From NCBI GenBank assembly GCA_020024115.1, contig JAHHUF010000011.1, positions 1 to 29,276 of the forward strand: a stretch of DNA of 29,276 nucleotides, in the 5' to 3' direction. The translations under genes and the position numbers were made by a program. Numbering within the stretch: the stretch's first letter is position 1; every line of letters starts with the position of its first letter. This document shows, piece by piece, positions 15,946-23,674 of the stretch. The DNA is from Anaerofilum sp. (GTDB taxonomy: Bacteria; Bacillota; Clostridia; Oscillospirales; Ruminococcaceae). The notes beneath the pieces are model-generated. The model did no database searches and was not told where the DNA came from. It saw only the letters and a list, made by a program, of their open reading frames with translations.

Positions 15946-16242
15946 TTATTTCAGCAAATCAGCGTATTTGGAATCTTTTTTCTTTTGCAGATACAGCACA
16001 AACTTTGAGCCAATCACCTGCACAACATCTGCACCGGTTTCCTCTGCCAAAATATTGGCAGCCTCTTTTGCGTTATACATACTGGTTTCCAACACACGCA
16101 TTTTAATCAACTCTCGTGCAGCCAAACAATCAGCGGTGGATTGAATCAAAGTTTCGTCAATCTCACCTTTTCCCACCTGAAAAACAGGGGTCAAACTGTT
16201 GGCTTGTCCTCTCAAAATTGCGCGTTGTTTGCTTGTTAACAT
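15946..16242 (-). CDS. yhbY: YhbY-type CRM-domain RNA-binding protein
   Basis: This is a 98-aa CRM-domain protein associated with 50S assembly in bacteria. It opens MLTSKQRAILRGQANSLTPV, followed by QVGKGEIDETLI, and ends with VVQVIGSKFVLYLQ; the GKG loop resembles GxxG RNA-binding loops. The start at ATG 16242 matches the B. subtilis YqeI N-terminus (MLTxKQ). A TTG at 16248 would add two residues and sits closer to AAAGGAG, so the exact start is uncertain. It lies within the rdgB-nadD part of the operon. Confidence 0.93.
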   Translation of the reverse strand: MLTSKQRAILRGQANSLTPVFQVGKGEIDETLIQSTADCLAARELIKMRVLETSMYNAKEAANILAEETGADVVQVIGSKFVLYLQKKKDSKYADLLK

Positions 16243-16279
16243 AATCAAAATTTCTCCTTTAAATTCAATCTAAAAAGTT

Positions 16280-16591
16280 TTAAGTAAAATCACGGATAAA
16301 ATGCACCACCAATAAAAGGATGGGTGGAGTACAAATAAGCGACATCTTGATTTTTGGATGTTTTTTGTATATTTTATTTTTTGACCAATCAGAAGAATAA
16401 AGCTCAATTCCAATCAGAAGCAAAAAATAAAACACAATTCCAAGATAAAACCACAAATATCCACGATATCGCATTGAATTGCTGTACATTTGAAAAAACG
16501 CACCTTTTCCTGTTATTCCCAAAAATAACATTGCAATATATCCCAAAGCCATGATAGAGCAAAAGATTTTTATCCCTAATTTATATTTCAT
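16280..16591 (-). CDS. Hypothetical small membrane protein
   Basis: I do not recognise this family. The 103-aa protein has three likely membrane helices, at about residues 8-27, 45-63 and 83-99, with a hydrophilic basic loop (SSDWSKNKIYKKHPKIKM) between the second and third. It starts one base after the rdgB stop codon, with only a weak GGAAAG-like ribosome site, suggesting reinitiation from rdgB. Composition is more A/T-rich than the flanking genes, with heavy AAA and ATT use. That hints at a later insertion into the operon, although AT-rich codons are also normal for membrane proteins. Expression is unproven. Confidence 0.65.
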   Translation of the reverse strand: MKYKLGIKIFCSIMALGYIAMLFLGITGKGAFFQMYSNSMRYRGYLWFYLGIVFYFLLLIGIELYSSDWSKNKIYKKHPKIKMSLICTPPILLLVVHFIRDFT

Positions 16592-16592
16592 T

Positions 16593-17246
16593 TTATTTAC
16601 TTTCCATCACAAAAAGGCTTTCAAAAAAATCTTCCAACTGTGTTTCCAGTTGTGCTAGTGCCTTTCCTCGATGGCTGATGGCATCTTTCTGCCAGTCCTC
16701 CAGTTCTGCATAGGTCAAATGTTCATTATTCGGCACTGTTGAACCATCTTTGCAGCCGATTTCATTAGGTACAAACAAGGGGTCATATCCAAAACCGTTG
16801 GAACCCTTTCGCTCTTGAATCACACTGCCCTTGCAAACACCTGTCACTGTAATCTCCCTGCCGTTTGGCAGCATAAAACAAACAGCCGACACAAACTGTG
16901 CTGTCCGCTTTTCTTCCGGGATGGATTGCAGGGCATCAATCAATGTATCATTGTTTGCCTCATCATTTCCATGCACACCGCAATATCTTGCAGAATAAAC
17001 CCCCGGCTCTCCATTCAAAGCATCCACAGCCAAGCCAGAATCATCTGCAATGGTTGCAATTCCGCTTGCCTTGCAAATGGCTTGTGCCTTAATTTTAGCA
17101 TTTTGTTCAAAGGTTGTCCCATTTTCTTCTGGCTCTAAAAAGATATTCAATTCTTTTTGACTTTTTACAGTATGCCCTTGTTTTTCCAAAATGCGTTTCA
17201 ATTCTTTTAATTTTCCAACATTATTGGTTGCTGCACAAATCAGCAT
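16593..17246 (-). CDS. rdgB: XTP/dITP pyrophosphatase (RdgB/HAM1)
   Basis: This house-cleaning enzyme hydrolyses non-canonical purine triphosphates such as dITP and XTP to monophosphates, keeping them out of DNA and RNA. The 217-aa protein has the family motifs ATNNVGKLKEL (6-16), GTTFEQNAKIKA, IADDSGLAVDALNGEPGVYSARY (catalytic Asp pair), GSNGFGYDPLFVP and ISHRGKAL. It is slightly longer than the usual 195-205 aa because of a C-terminal tail. The ATG lies two bases after the ftsY stop, with GAGGTG overlapping the end of ftsY as ribosome site. Confidence 0.96.
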   Translation of the reverse strand: MLICAATNNVGKLKELKRILEKQGHTVKSQKELNIFLEPEENGTTFEQNAKIKAQAICKASGIATIADDSGLAVDALNGEPGVYSARYCGVHGNDEANNDTLIDALQSIPEEKRTAQFVSAVCFMLPNGREITVTGVCKGSVIQERKGSNGFGYDPLFVPNEIGCKDGSTVPNNEHLTYAELEDWQKDAISHRGKALAQLETQLEDFFESLFVMESK

Positions 17247-17248
17247 GG

Positions 17249-18160
17249 TTACACCTCACTTTTAAACAAAGCATCCACAAATGCAGCCGGGTCAAACTCC
17301 ATCAGGTCGTCCATCCCTTCACCCACACCCACATAGCGCACAGGCAAGCCCAGCTTTGCTTTGATTCCAATTGCAGCACCACCTTTTGCAGTGCCGTCCA
17401 ATTTTGTCAAAATAATTCCGGTTGCACCTGCTGCGTCGATAAACTGACTTGCCTGATTGATTGCATTTTGTCCTGTGATTGCATCCAATACCAGCAAAGT
17501 TTCCACTGTTGCAGTTTCGCAGGCTTTGGAAGCAACACGGCTGATTTTTGAAAGCTCATTCATCAAATTCTTTTTGTTGTGCAGGCGTCCGGCGGTATCG
17601 CAAATCACAATATCACAGCCTTTTGCCTTTGCACTTTGAACTGCATCAAAAATAACCGCTGCTGGGTCAGAGCCTTCGCTGTGCTGCACCAATGCAACTC
17701 CCACACGCTCTGCCCACACGCTCAATTGCTCTGCTGCCGCTGCACGGAAGGTATCTCCTGCGGCAAGCATTACCTTTTTGCCCTGTTGTGTATACAATCT
17801 TGCCAATTTTGCAATGGATGTGGTTTTTCCCACGCCATTTACACCAATCACCATAATGACAGTGGGATTGCCCGAAAGATACAATTCCTGTTCAGCCGTC
17901 AGCATTTCACACAGAATTTCTTTCAAAGCCGCTAACGCTTCATCGCCGGTTTTTAAATGTTCTGTTTTTACTTTGTTACGCAGACGCTCAACCAAATCCA
18001 TTGCAACATCTGCACCAACATCTGCGAGAATCAATTGTTCTTCCAAATCGTCATAGAGTTCATCAGTAATCTCACTTGCTGTAATCATTGCACCAATAGC
18101 ACCAAACACAGAATCACGTGTTTTTTTCAAACTTTGCCCCAGTTTTTCAAAAAATCCCAT
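17249..18160 (-). CDS. ftsY: Signal recognition particle receptor FtsY
   Basis: FtsY is the membrane-associated GTPase that receives SRP-bound ribosomes and delivers membrane proteins to SecYEG. The 303-aa form is the short Gram-positive type: NG domain with a minimal A region. Motifs are GVNGVGKTT (G1), DTFRAAAAEQL, ICDTAGR (G3) and TKLDGTAKGG (G4). The ATG at 18160 is preferred over an in-frame GTG at 18169, because AAAGGAG lies eight bases before the ATG and overlaps the GTG. ffh and ylxM, often next to ftsY, are not seen. The gene is separated from smc by 160 bases containing candidate promoters. Confidence 0.96.
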   Translation of the reverse strand: MGFFEKLGQSLKKTRDSVFGAIGAMITASEITDELYDDLEEQLILADVGADVAMDLVERLRNKVKTEHLKTGDEALAALKEILCEMLTAEQELYLSGNPTVIMVIGVNGVGKTTSIAKLARLYTQQGKKVMLAAGDTFRAAAAEQLSVWAERVGVALVQHSEGSDPAAVIFDAVQSAKAKGCDIVICDTAGRLHNKKNLMNELSKISRVASKACETATVETLLVLDAITGQNAINQASQFIDAAGATGIILTKLDGTAKGGAAIGIKAKLGLPVRYVGVGEGMDDLMEFDPAAFVDALFKSEV

Positions 18161-18233
18161 ATTGCCCACTCCTTTTCTTTTAGAGAATATTCAAAAAGAC
18201 AATTTTGATGGTTCAAATATCCCCTTCATTTTC

Positions 18234-18298
18234 ATTATACAATCCCAATTGATAAAATAGTTTTTATTTTATATCATGTATACATTTTACCTTGTCAA
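18234..18298 (-). promoter_or_regulatory. Candidate internal promoter(s) for ftsY and downstream genes
   Basis: On the minus strand a perfect TTGACA (18293-18298) precedes TATAAA (18268-18273) with a 19-base gap, or ATATAA with 18. A second -10-like TATAAT lies nearer the gene at 18234-18239. The region is A/T-rich, so chance matches are likely for the -10 elements. The TTGACA and the 160-base gap support an internal start. Confidence 0.45.
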
Positions 18299-18320
18299 AT
18301 TGTTTCATTTTGCAAAAAAA

Positions 18321-21300
18321 TCAAGAAATCAAAGCTGCTTCCAGCTTATCCACTTCCAAACGCAGCAGTTTGGACACACCATCTTCTTGCATTGTAACAC
18401 CATACAAAACATTAGCTGCTTCCATTGTACCACGACGGTGTGTAATTACAATAAACTGGGTTGCATTTGTAATTCTCTGCAAATATTGTGCATAACGGGT
18501 CACATTTACATCGTCCAGTGCCGCTTCAATTTCATCCAGAATGCAGAACGGTGCAGGATTCACTGCCAAAATTGCAAAATAGATGCTGATTGCTACCAAA
18601 GCCTGTTCACCACCCGAAAGAGCAGTCAGGTTTTTGATGATTTTTCCCGGGGGTGCAACCTGAATTTCAATTCCACTGGTCAGAACATCTTCCGGCTCAG
18701 TCAAAATCAATTCTGCTGTTCCACCACCGAACAGTTCTGCAAAAATCCTTGCAAAATTGTGGTTGATTTCTGCAAAGCTATCACTGAACATCTGTTTCAT
18801 TTCTTCGGATAATTCTGTAATCATGCGATGCAGTTCTGCTTTGCTGGTTTCCACATCTTTTACCTGTGCCAGCAAAAACTCATACCGTTCGCTGACTTCG
18901 GCATATTCCTCAATGGCAGAAATATTGACATTGCCCAAACCACGAATTTTATTGCGCACAGTTGTAACCTGCTGACGCAGCTCAGAAACGCTCTCAAAGG
19001 GAACACACAAAGTTTCTGCCTCAGAAAAGGTAATTTCATATTCTTCCCACAGCTTTGCAATGGTCTGGTCATACTCAACTTCCAATGCCTTTTTCTGTTC
19101 ATCCAAACGGCTGATTTCACGGCTCAAACTTTCACGCTGTTCAGTCAACCCTCTTGCTTGTTGTGTTTGCTGTGTGATTGCTCCTTCTTTTTGCATACGA
19201 AAATGAGTGGCATCTTGAATTTTTTGTTCCAACTGCTGAATTTCCTGTTTTCGCTGTTCTTTGCTTTGCAGAATGTGTTCAATTTCCTCTTGACATTGAA
19301 TGTTTTTCTGCTGCAATTCTTCAACAGATTCTTTCAATTGCAATCTTCTTTGTTCACTTTCCGCATTTTGACGCTTTAACTGTTCAATACTTTGCTGATA
19401 GGCTTGAATATCCTTTTCCTCTGCCAATGTAGCCATTTTTGCATCTGAAAGTTCCATAGAAAGTGTATCACGCTTTTGCAAAAATGCGGTATCTCCACCG
19501 GAAATTTCTTTCAACTCAAGTTCCAATGTTTTTGATTTTTCGGTCAGTTGTTTTGCCTGTTGTTCTGCACACTCAAAAATCGTTTGATTTTCTGTAATCT
19601 GCTCATACAACTGCTGATGCTCTGCCTGCTGCAAGCGGTTTGCGGTTTGATATTGTTGCAAGATTGCCTGCAAGCGTTTTTCTTCCATTTCAGCACGAAT
19701 TCTGTCGCCGTCCAAGGTGACAGATTCTCCGTTTGCAGCATTTAATTCTGCTGCAAGGGCATCCACTTCCTGTTTAATTCTATCTGTATTTTGCCGGGCT
19801 TCGTTTTGATTTTGTTCCAGTGTGACCAACTTGTGTTGGAGGTCATCAATTTCCTGTCGGCGTGTAAATACACCTGCTGACCTGCTGGTACTACCACCTG
19901 TGTAGCTACCTCCCGCATTGATTACCTGTCCATCCACAGTGACAATACGATTTCGATAGTCTAAACTGCGTGCAATCCCACTTGCCTCATTCAAATCATC
20001 CACAACCACAATTCTTCCCAAAAGATTTTGGATAATTTTCTGATAGCGTTCTTCTGCCTGCACCAAAGTTGCTGCCACAACAGCGCTGCCGCTCAAGCGA
20101 GAAGCATCCATACTTTGCGCCCGAATGGTATCCAGTGGCAAAAAGGTAGCACGACCTGCCTTTTCCTGTTTCAAAAAGCCAATGGCAGCTTTTGCTGCTG
20201 CTTCGTTTTCCACAACAATATTTTGTGCTGCTGCCCCTAAAGCGGTTTCAATGGCAGTTTCATACCCTGCTTTTACTTGAAGCAAACTGCTGACCGGCCC
20301 GATAATTCCACGCAGCCGATGGGCTAGACCCGCCCGCATCACCGCTTTGACACTACCAGAATAGCCCTCCATATTGCGTTCCAATTCCTGCAAAATATGC
20401 AGCCGATTCTGTGCGGCTGAGGTATGTCTGCTGCATTCCTGTTCCCGTGCATCAGCCTCGTCCAACTGCAAGCGACGCTTTTGCAATTTCAACTTCAATC
20501 CCTCTTGGATATTCTTCAGTTTTTGCAAATCTTGTTTGATTTTATCTAAATAAGCAGCATTTTCTTGTTGTTCCAAAATGACTTTTTGCTGTTTATTGTC
20601 AAAATCGTCGCTTTGATTTTTCAAGCCCTGCAAACGCTGCTGCGCAGCACTAACTGCACTTTCAGCCGCAGCTGCCTCTACTGCTAGCCGGGTTTGTTGC
20701 TGTGCAATTTCTGCCAAAGCTGCATTCAGTTCACCTTTACGCTCCCCTGCCTGCAAGCTCTGCTGTTGGAGCTGCTCCAACAGTTCCAATTTTTTTGCAG
20801 CAATCTGTTCCAATTCCTGCTGTTTTTCTTTTGCCTGCTGGACTTTGTTGTTATATTCTGCAATTTCCTGTGCCAGTTCTTGCTTGCTGCTATTGCCTTT
20901 TTCCAATTCGGTTTGTATTGAATAAAGGGTTTGCATATTATGCTGAATATCATTATTCAACACTGCCACTTTGCTTTCTGCGGACGCCATTTCCTCTGTT
21001 TTGGTACGAATGGCAAGGTTTGCCCGTTCAATTTCAACCGTCAGTTGTTGAATTTCGGCACGAATTTCCTCTGTTTCAGCATCCACTTCTTCAAGCAATG
21101 TATTTTGCTTTTGATAATCTGCTTGTGCAACATCCAGTTTTCGCTGCTGATTGCGCAAACTTTCCTTTACAGTGTGAATGGTATCCGTCCATAGGGTCAC
21201 TTCCAACTGTTTACGCTGTGCTGCCAATTTCAAAAAAGTTTCTGCTTTTTCGCTTTCCGCTTTCAAGGGTGCAACACGATGCTCCAATTCTCCCAAAATA

Positions 21301-21881
21301 TCCCGCAATCGAACCAAATTATCCTCCGCAGCTGCCAAGCGGCGTTCTGCTTCGTTTTTTCGATAACGATATTTTGAAATTCCGGAAGCTTCCTCAAAAA
21401 TTTCTCGGCGTTCTGCACTTTTTGCACCAACAATTTCGGCAATTCTTCCCTGTCCAATGATAGAATATCCATCTCTACCCAAACCGGTGTCCAAAAACAA
21501 CTCATAAATATCTTTCAAACGAACATTCTGCCCATTGATGGAGTATTCGCTTTCACCAGAGCGATAATATTTTCGCCCAATCACCACCTCATCGTTGTCT
21601 ACATCAATACGGCGGTCGGTGTTGTCCACGGTCAAGTTTACAGACGCATAACCCATTGCATTGCGTTTTTGAGTTCCGCCAAAAATAACATCCTCCATTT
21701 TTCCGCCACCACGCAGCTGTCTGGAGCTTGTTTCCCCCAAAACCCAACGAATTGCATCCGAAATATTACTTTTGCCCGAACCATTCGGGCCGACAACAGC
21801 AGTAATTCCCTGATTGAACGCCACCTTTGTTTTATCAGGAAAGGATTTAAACCCTTGAATTTCCAATTCTTTTAATACCAT
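18321..21881 (-). CDS. smc: Chromosome segregation protein SMC
   Basis: This bacterial condensin ATPase (1186 aa, full length) works with ScpA and ScpB to organise and segregate the chromosome. The N-terminal ATPase lobe has Walker A GPNGSGKS (31-38) and the Q-loop region. Two long heptad-rich coiled-coil arms (about 165-500 and 670-1020) flank the hinge (about 515-640, with GYSGSVKAV, RGIIGPVSSLLQV and GGSYTGGS). The C-terminal lobe carries the ABC signature LSGGEQALVA and Walker B FCILDEIEAALDD. The ribosome site is AGGATG before the ATG. It follows rnc by 106 bases of structured spacer. The rnc-smc-ftsY order is the usual one in Bacillota. Confidence 0.98.
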   Translation of the reverse strand: MVLKELEIQGFKSFPDKTKVAFNQGITAVVGPNGSGKSNISDAIRWVLGETSSRQLRGGGKMEDVIFGGTQKRNAMGYASVNLTVDNTDRRIDVDNDEVVIGRKYYRSGESEYSINGQNVRLKDIYELFLDTGLGRDGYSIIGQGRIAEIVGAKSAERREIFEEASGISKYRYRKNEAERRLAAAEDNLVRLRDILGELEHRVAPLKAESEKAETFLKLAAQRKQLEVTLWTDTIHTVKESLRNQQRKLDVAQADYQKQNTLLEEVDAETEEIRAEIQQLTVEIERANLAIRTKTEEMASAESKVAVLNNDIQHNMQTLYSIQTELEKGNSSKQELAQEIAEYNNKVQQAKEKQQELEQIAAKKLELLEQLQQQSLQAGERKGELNAALAEIAQQQTRLAVEAAAAESAVSAAQQRLQGLKNQSDDFDNKQQKVILEQQENAAYLDKIKQDLQKLKNIQEGLKLKLQKRRLQLDEADAREQECSRHTSAAQNRLHILQELERNMEGYSGSVKAVMRAGLAHRLRGIIGPVSSLLQVKAGYETAIETALGAAAQNIVVENEAAAKAAIGFLKQEKAGRATFLPLDTIRAQSMDASRLSGSAVVAATLVQAEERYQKIIQNLLGRIVVVDDLNEASGIARSLDYRNRIVTVDGQVINAGGSYTGGSTSRSAGVFTRRQEIDDLQHKLVTLEQNQNEARQNTDRIKQEVDALAAELNAANGESVTLDGDRIRAEMEEKRLQAILQQYQTANRLQQAEHQQLYEQITENQTIFECAEQQAKQLTEKSKTLELELKEISGGDTAFLQKRDTLSMELSDAKMATLAEEKDIQAYQQSIEQLKRQNAESEQRRLQLKESVEELQQKNIQCQEEIEHILQSKEQRKQEIQQLEQKIQDATHFRMQKEGAITQQTQQARGLTEQRESLSREISRLDEQKKALEVEYDQTIAKLWEEYEITFSEAETLCVPFESVSELRQQVTTVRNKIRGLGNVNISAIEEYAEVSERYEFLLAQVKDVETSKAELHRMITELSEEMKQMFSDSFAEINHNFARIFAELFGGGTAELILTEPEDVLTSGIEIQVAPPGKIIKNLTALSGGEQALVAISIYFAILAVNPAPFCILDEIEAALDDVNVTRYAQYLQRITNATQFIVITHRRGTMEAANVLYGVTMQEDGVSKLLRLEVDKLEAALIS

Positions 21882-21904
21882 ACTTCACATCCTGTCTGTT
21901 TTGC

Positions 21905-21967
21905 AGAAAATGTGTTTGTGTATTTTCTTGCGGGTACACAAAAGAGTCTTCTTCTGTATGCCCGCAA
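21905..21967 (-). promoter_or_regulatory. Two adjacent stem-loops between rnc and smc
   Basis: In the minus-strand transcript UUGCGGGCAUACAGAAGA (21967-21950) can pair with UCUUUUGUGUACCCGCAA (21945-21928) over 18 positions with one mismatch and two G-U pairs, around a 4-base loop. A second hairpin, AGAAAAT/ATTTTCT (21905-21911 and 21922-21928), abuts it. No U-run follows either stem, so they are not standard terminators. The pairing is better in the transcribed strand than in its complement. Placement suggests an RNA-processing or stability element. Confidence 0.6.
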
Positions 21968-21987
21968 AAAACTACACCTAAGATTCA

Positions 21988-22653
21988 TTACACCAACCCC
22001 ATCAGCTGCAATGCCTGTCGGGCAGCATGCTGTTCGGCTGATTTTTTTGAGTGTCCCTCTCCAACACCGATACAGTTGGAGTTCAAATGCACTTCCACAA
22101 CAAAATGCTTGTCGTGGTCAGGGCCGCTTTCGTCAGCAACCACATAGCGGAGCCGTTCTTCCGGATTTTGCTGTACAACTTCCTGCAATCGTGTTTTGTA
22201 GTCTTCTTCTGCTGCTTTGCCTTCTTCCACAAAGGGAAGAATAAACTTTCTTGCAGATTCCAGCCCACCATCCAAATAAATGGCAGCAATCACTGCCTCA
22301 AAAGCATCCGACAAAATGCTGGGGCGATTGCGTCCGCCGCCGCGTTCTTCTCCCTTGCCCAAACGCAGATATTTGCCCAACTCAATGGTTTGAGCAAAAC
22401 CAAACAAAGCCTGTTCGCACACAAGACTTGCGCGTTTGCGGGTCAGTTCACCCTCTGGCAGATGTCCTGCTTCATGAAACAAATAATCTGCCACAACAAT
22501 GCTCAGCACAGAGTCCCCCAAAAATTCCAACCGTTCATTGTGACGGTCACCCTTTTTGCTTTCATTTGCAAAACTGGTATGGGTTACTGCAACTTGCAGC
22601 AAATTGATATCTTTAAAAGTATAGCCAATTGCCTGTTCCAATTGATGCAGCAT
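21988..22653 (-). CDS. rnc: Ribonuclease III
   Basis: RNase III cuts double-stranded RNA and matures the rRNA precursors. The 221-aa protein has the catalytic signature NERLEFLGDSVL (39-50) with E43 and D47, the second acidic pair D116 and E119 in LSDAFEAVIAAIYLD, and a C-terminal double-stranded-RNA-binding domain (about 152-220, ending SKKSAEQHAARQAL). It starts one base after the plsX stop codon, with GAGGTG overlapping the plsX end. The usual acpP gene between plsX and rnc is absent. Hairpins downstream are possible self-processing sites. Confidence 0.97.
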   Translation of the reverse strand: MLHQLEQAIGYTFKDINLLQVAVTHTSFANESKKGDRHNERLEFLGDSVLSIVVADYLFHEAGHLPEGELTRKRASLVCEQALFGFAQTIELGKYLRLGKGEERGGGRNRPSILSDAFEAVIAAIYLDGGLESARKFILPFVEEGKAAEEDYKTRLQEVVQQNPEERLRYVVADESGPDHDKHFVVEVHLNSNCIGVGEGHSKKSAEQHAARQALQLMGLV

Positions 22654-22654
22654 A

Positions 22655-23668
22655 TCACACCTCGCTTTCTGCTGCCTGCAATGCAGCCAAATTTTCCTGC
22701 ATGATTTCCGAAAGATTCATTTCAGCACATTTTTTCGCCTGACGAATGGCATTTTTAATGGCTTTTGCATTGGATGAACCATGTGCCTTGATAACCGGCT
22801 TTGCTGTACCAAGCAAAGGTGCTCCGCCGTATTCATCGGCATCCATTTTCTGTTTAAATTTTTTCATGCCATCTTTTACAGCCAAAAATGCCAGCTTTGT
22901 CAAAAGATTTCGTTTAAAAATCGGTTTCAGTTGTCCCACTAAAGTTTTTGCCAAACCTTCGGTCAATTTGAGGATAACATTTCCTGTAAATCCATCACAT
23001 ACTACCACATCGGCTGCCCCGGTCGGCACATCACGCGGCTCAATATTTCCGATAAAACGGATGGAGGGATTTGCTTTCAGCAGTTGGTGTGCTGCTTGAT
23101 ACAATGGTGTACCTTTGGATTCTTCTGCGCCATTGTTTACCAGTGCAACTTTAGGCTGTGCAACCCCCATCACCTTCTGCATATAGACGCTGCCCATTAC
23201 ACCAAACGCATTGAGCATTTGGGGGCGACACTCTACATTTGCGCCGCAATCCATCAGCAAAAAGGGGTTTTCTCCCCCTGGTACAACACTTGCCAAGGCA
23301 GGGCGTTTGACCCCTTTGACTGTACGCACAATCAAGCTCGCCCCCACATGCAACGCACCTGTGCTACCAGCCGAAACAAAGGCATCTCCCTGCCCCTCAG
23401 CCAAAGCACGCAAACCAATAACCATGCTGGAATTTTTCTTTGTTCTGATTGCTTTTGCAGGTTCATCACACATTTCAATCGCTTCATCTGCATGCAAAAC
23501 TTCCATACCATCCAGAGAAATTCCATGCTCTGCTACACAGGCATGAATTTTCTTCTGGTCGCCGACTGCTACAATCTGCACACCAAGTTCTTTCACCGCA
23601 TCTGCTGCACCTTGAAGAATCGCAAGGGGTGCATTGTCGCCCCCCATTGCATCAAGAATGATTTTCAT
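22655..23668 (-). CDS. plsX: Phosphate acyltransferase PlsX
   Basis: PlsX converts acyl-ACP and phosphate to acyl-phosphate, the donor for PlsY in the first step of phospholipid synthesis; it is a peripheral membrane enzyme. The 337-aa protein shows DAMGGDNAP (6-14), FVSAGSTGAL, FLLMDCGANVECRP, ALVNNGAEESKGT and CDGFTGNVILKL, all family signatures. AAAAGGAG lies nine bases before the ATG. It starts six bases after trmFO and runs into rnc with one base between them. No fapR or acpP is next to it. Confidence 0.97.
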   Translation of the reverse strand: MKIILDAMGGDNAPLAILQGAADAVKELGVQIVAVGDQKKIHACVAEHGISLDGMEVLHADEAIEMCDEPAKAIRTKKNSSMVIGLRALAEGQGDAFVSAGSTGALHVGASLIVRTVKGVKRPALASVVPGGENPFLLMDCGANVECRPQMLNAFGVMGSVYMQKVMGVAQPKVALVNNGAEESKGTPLYQAAHQLLKANPSIRFIGNIEPRDVPTGAADVVVCDGFTGNVILKLTEGLAKTLVGQLKPIFKRNLLTKLAFLAVKDGMKKFKQKMDADEYGGAPLLGTAKPVIKAHGSSNAKAIKNAIRQAKKCAEMNLSEIMQENLAALQAAESEV

Positions 23669-23674
23669 GTTGTA

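Noticed and set aside
18250..18270. AT-only hairpin (ATAAAATA/TATTTTAT) after smc as a terminator
   Set aside because: The stem is entirely A-T and short, and no U-run follows on the minus strand; it is likely a chance feature of an AT-rich spacer.
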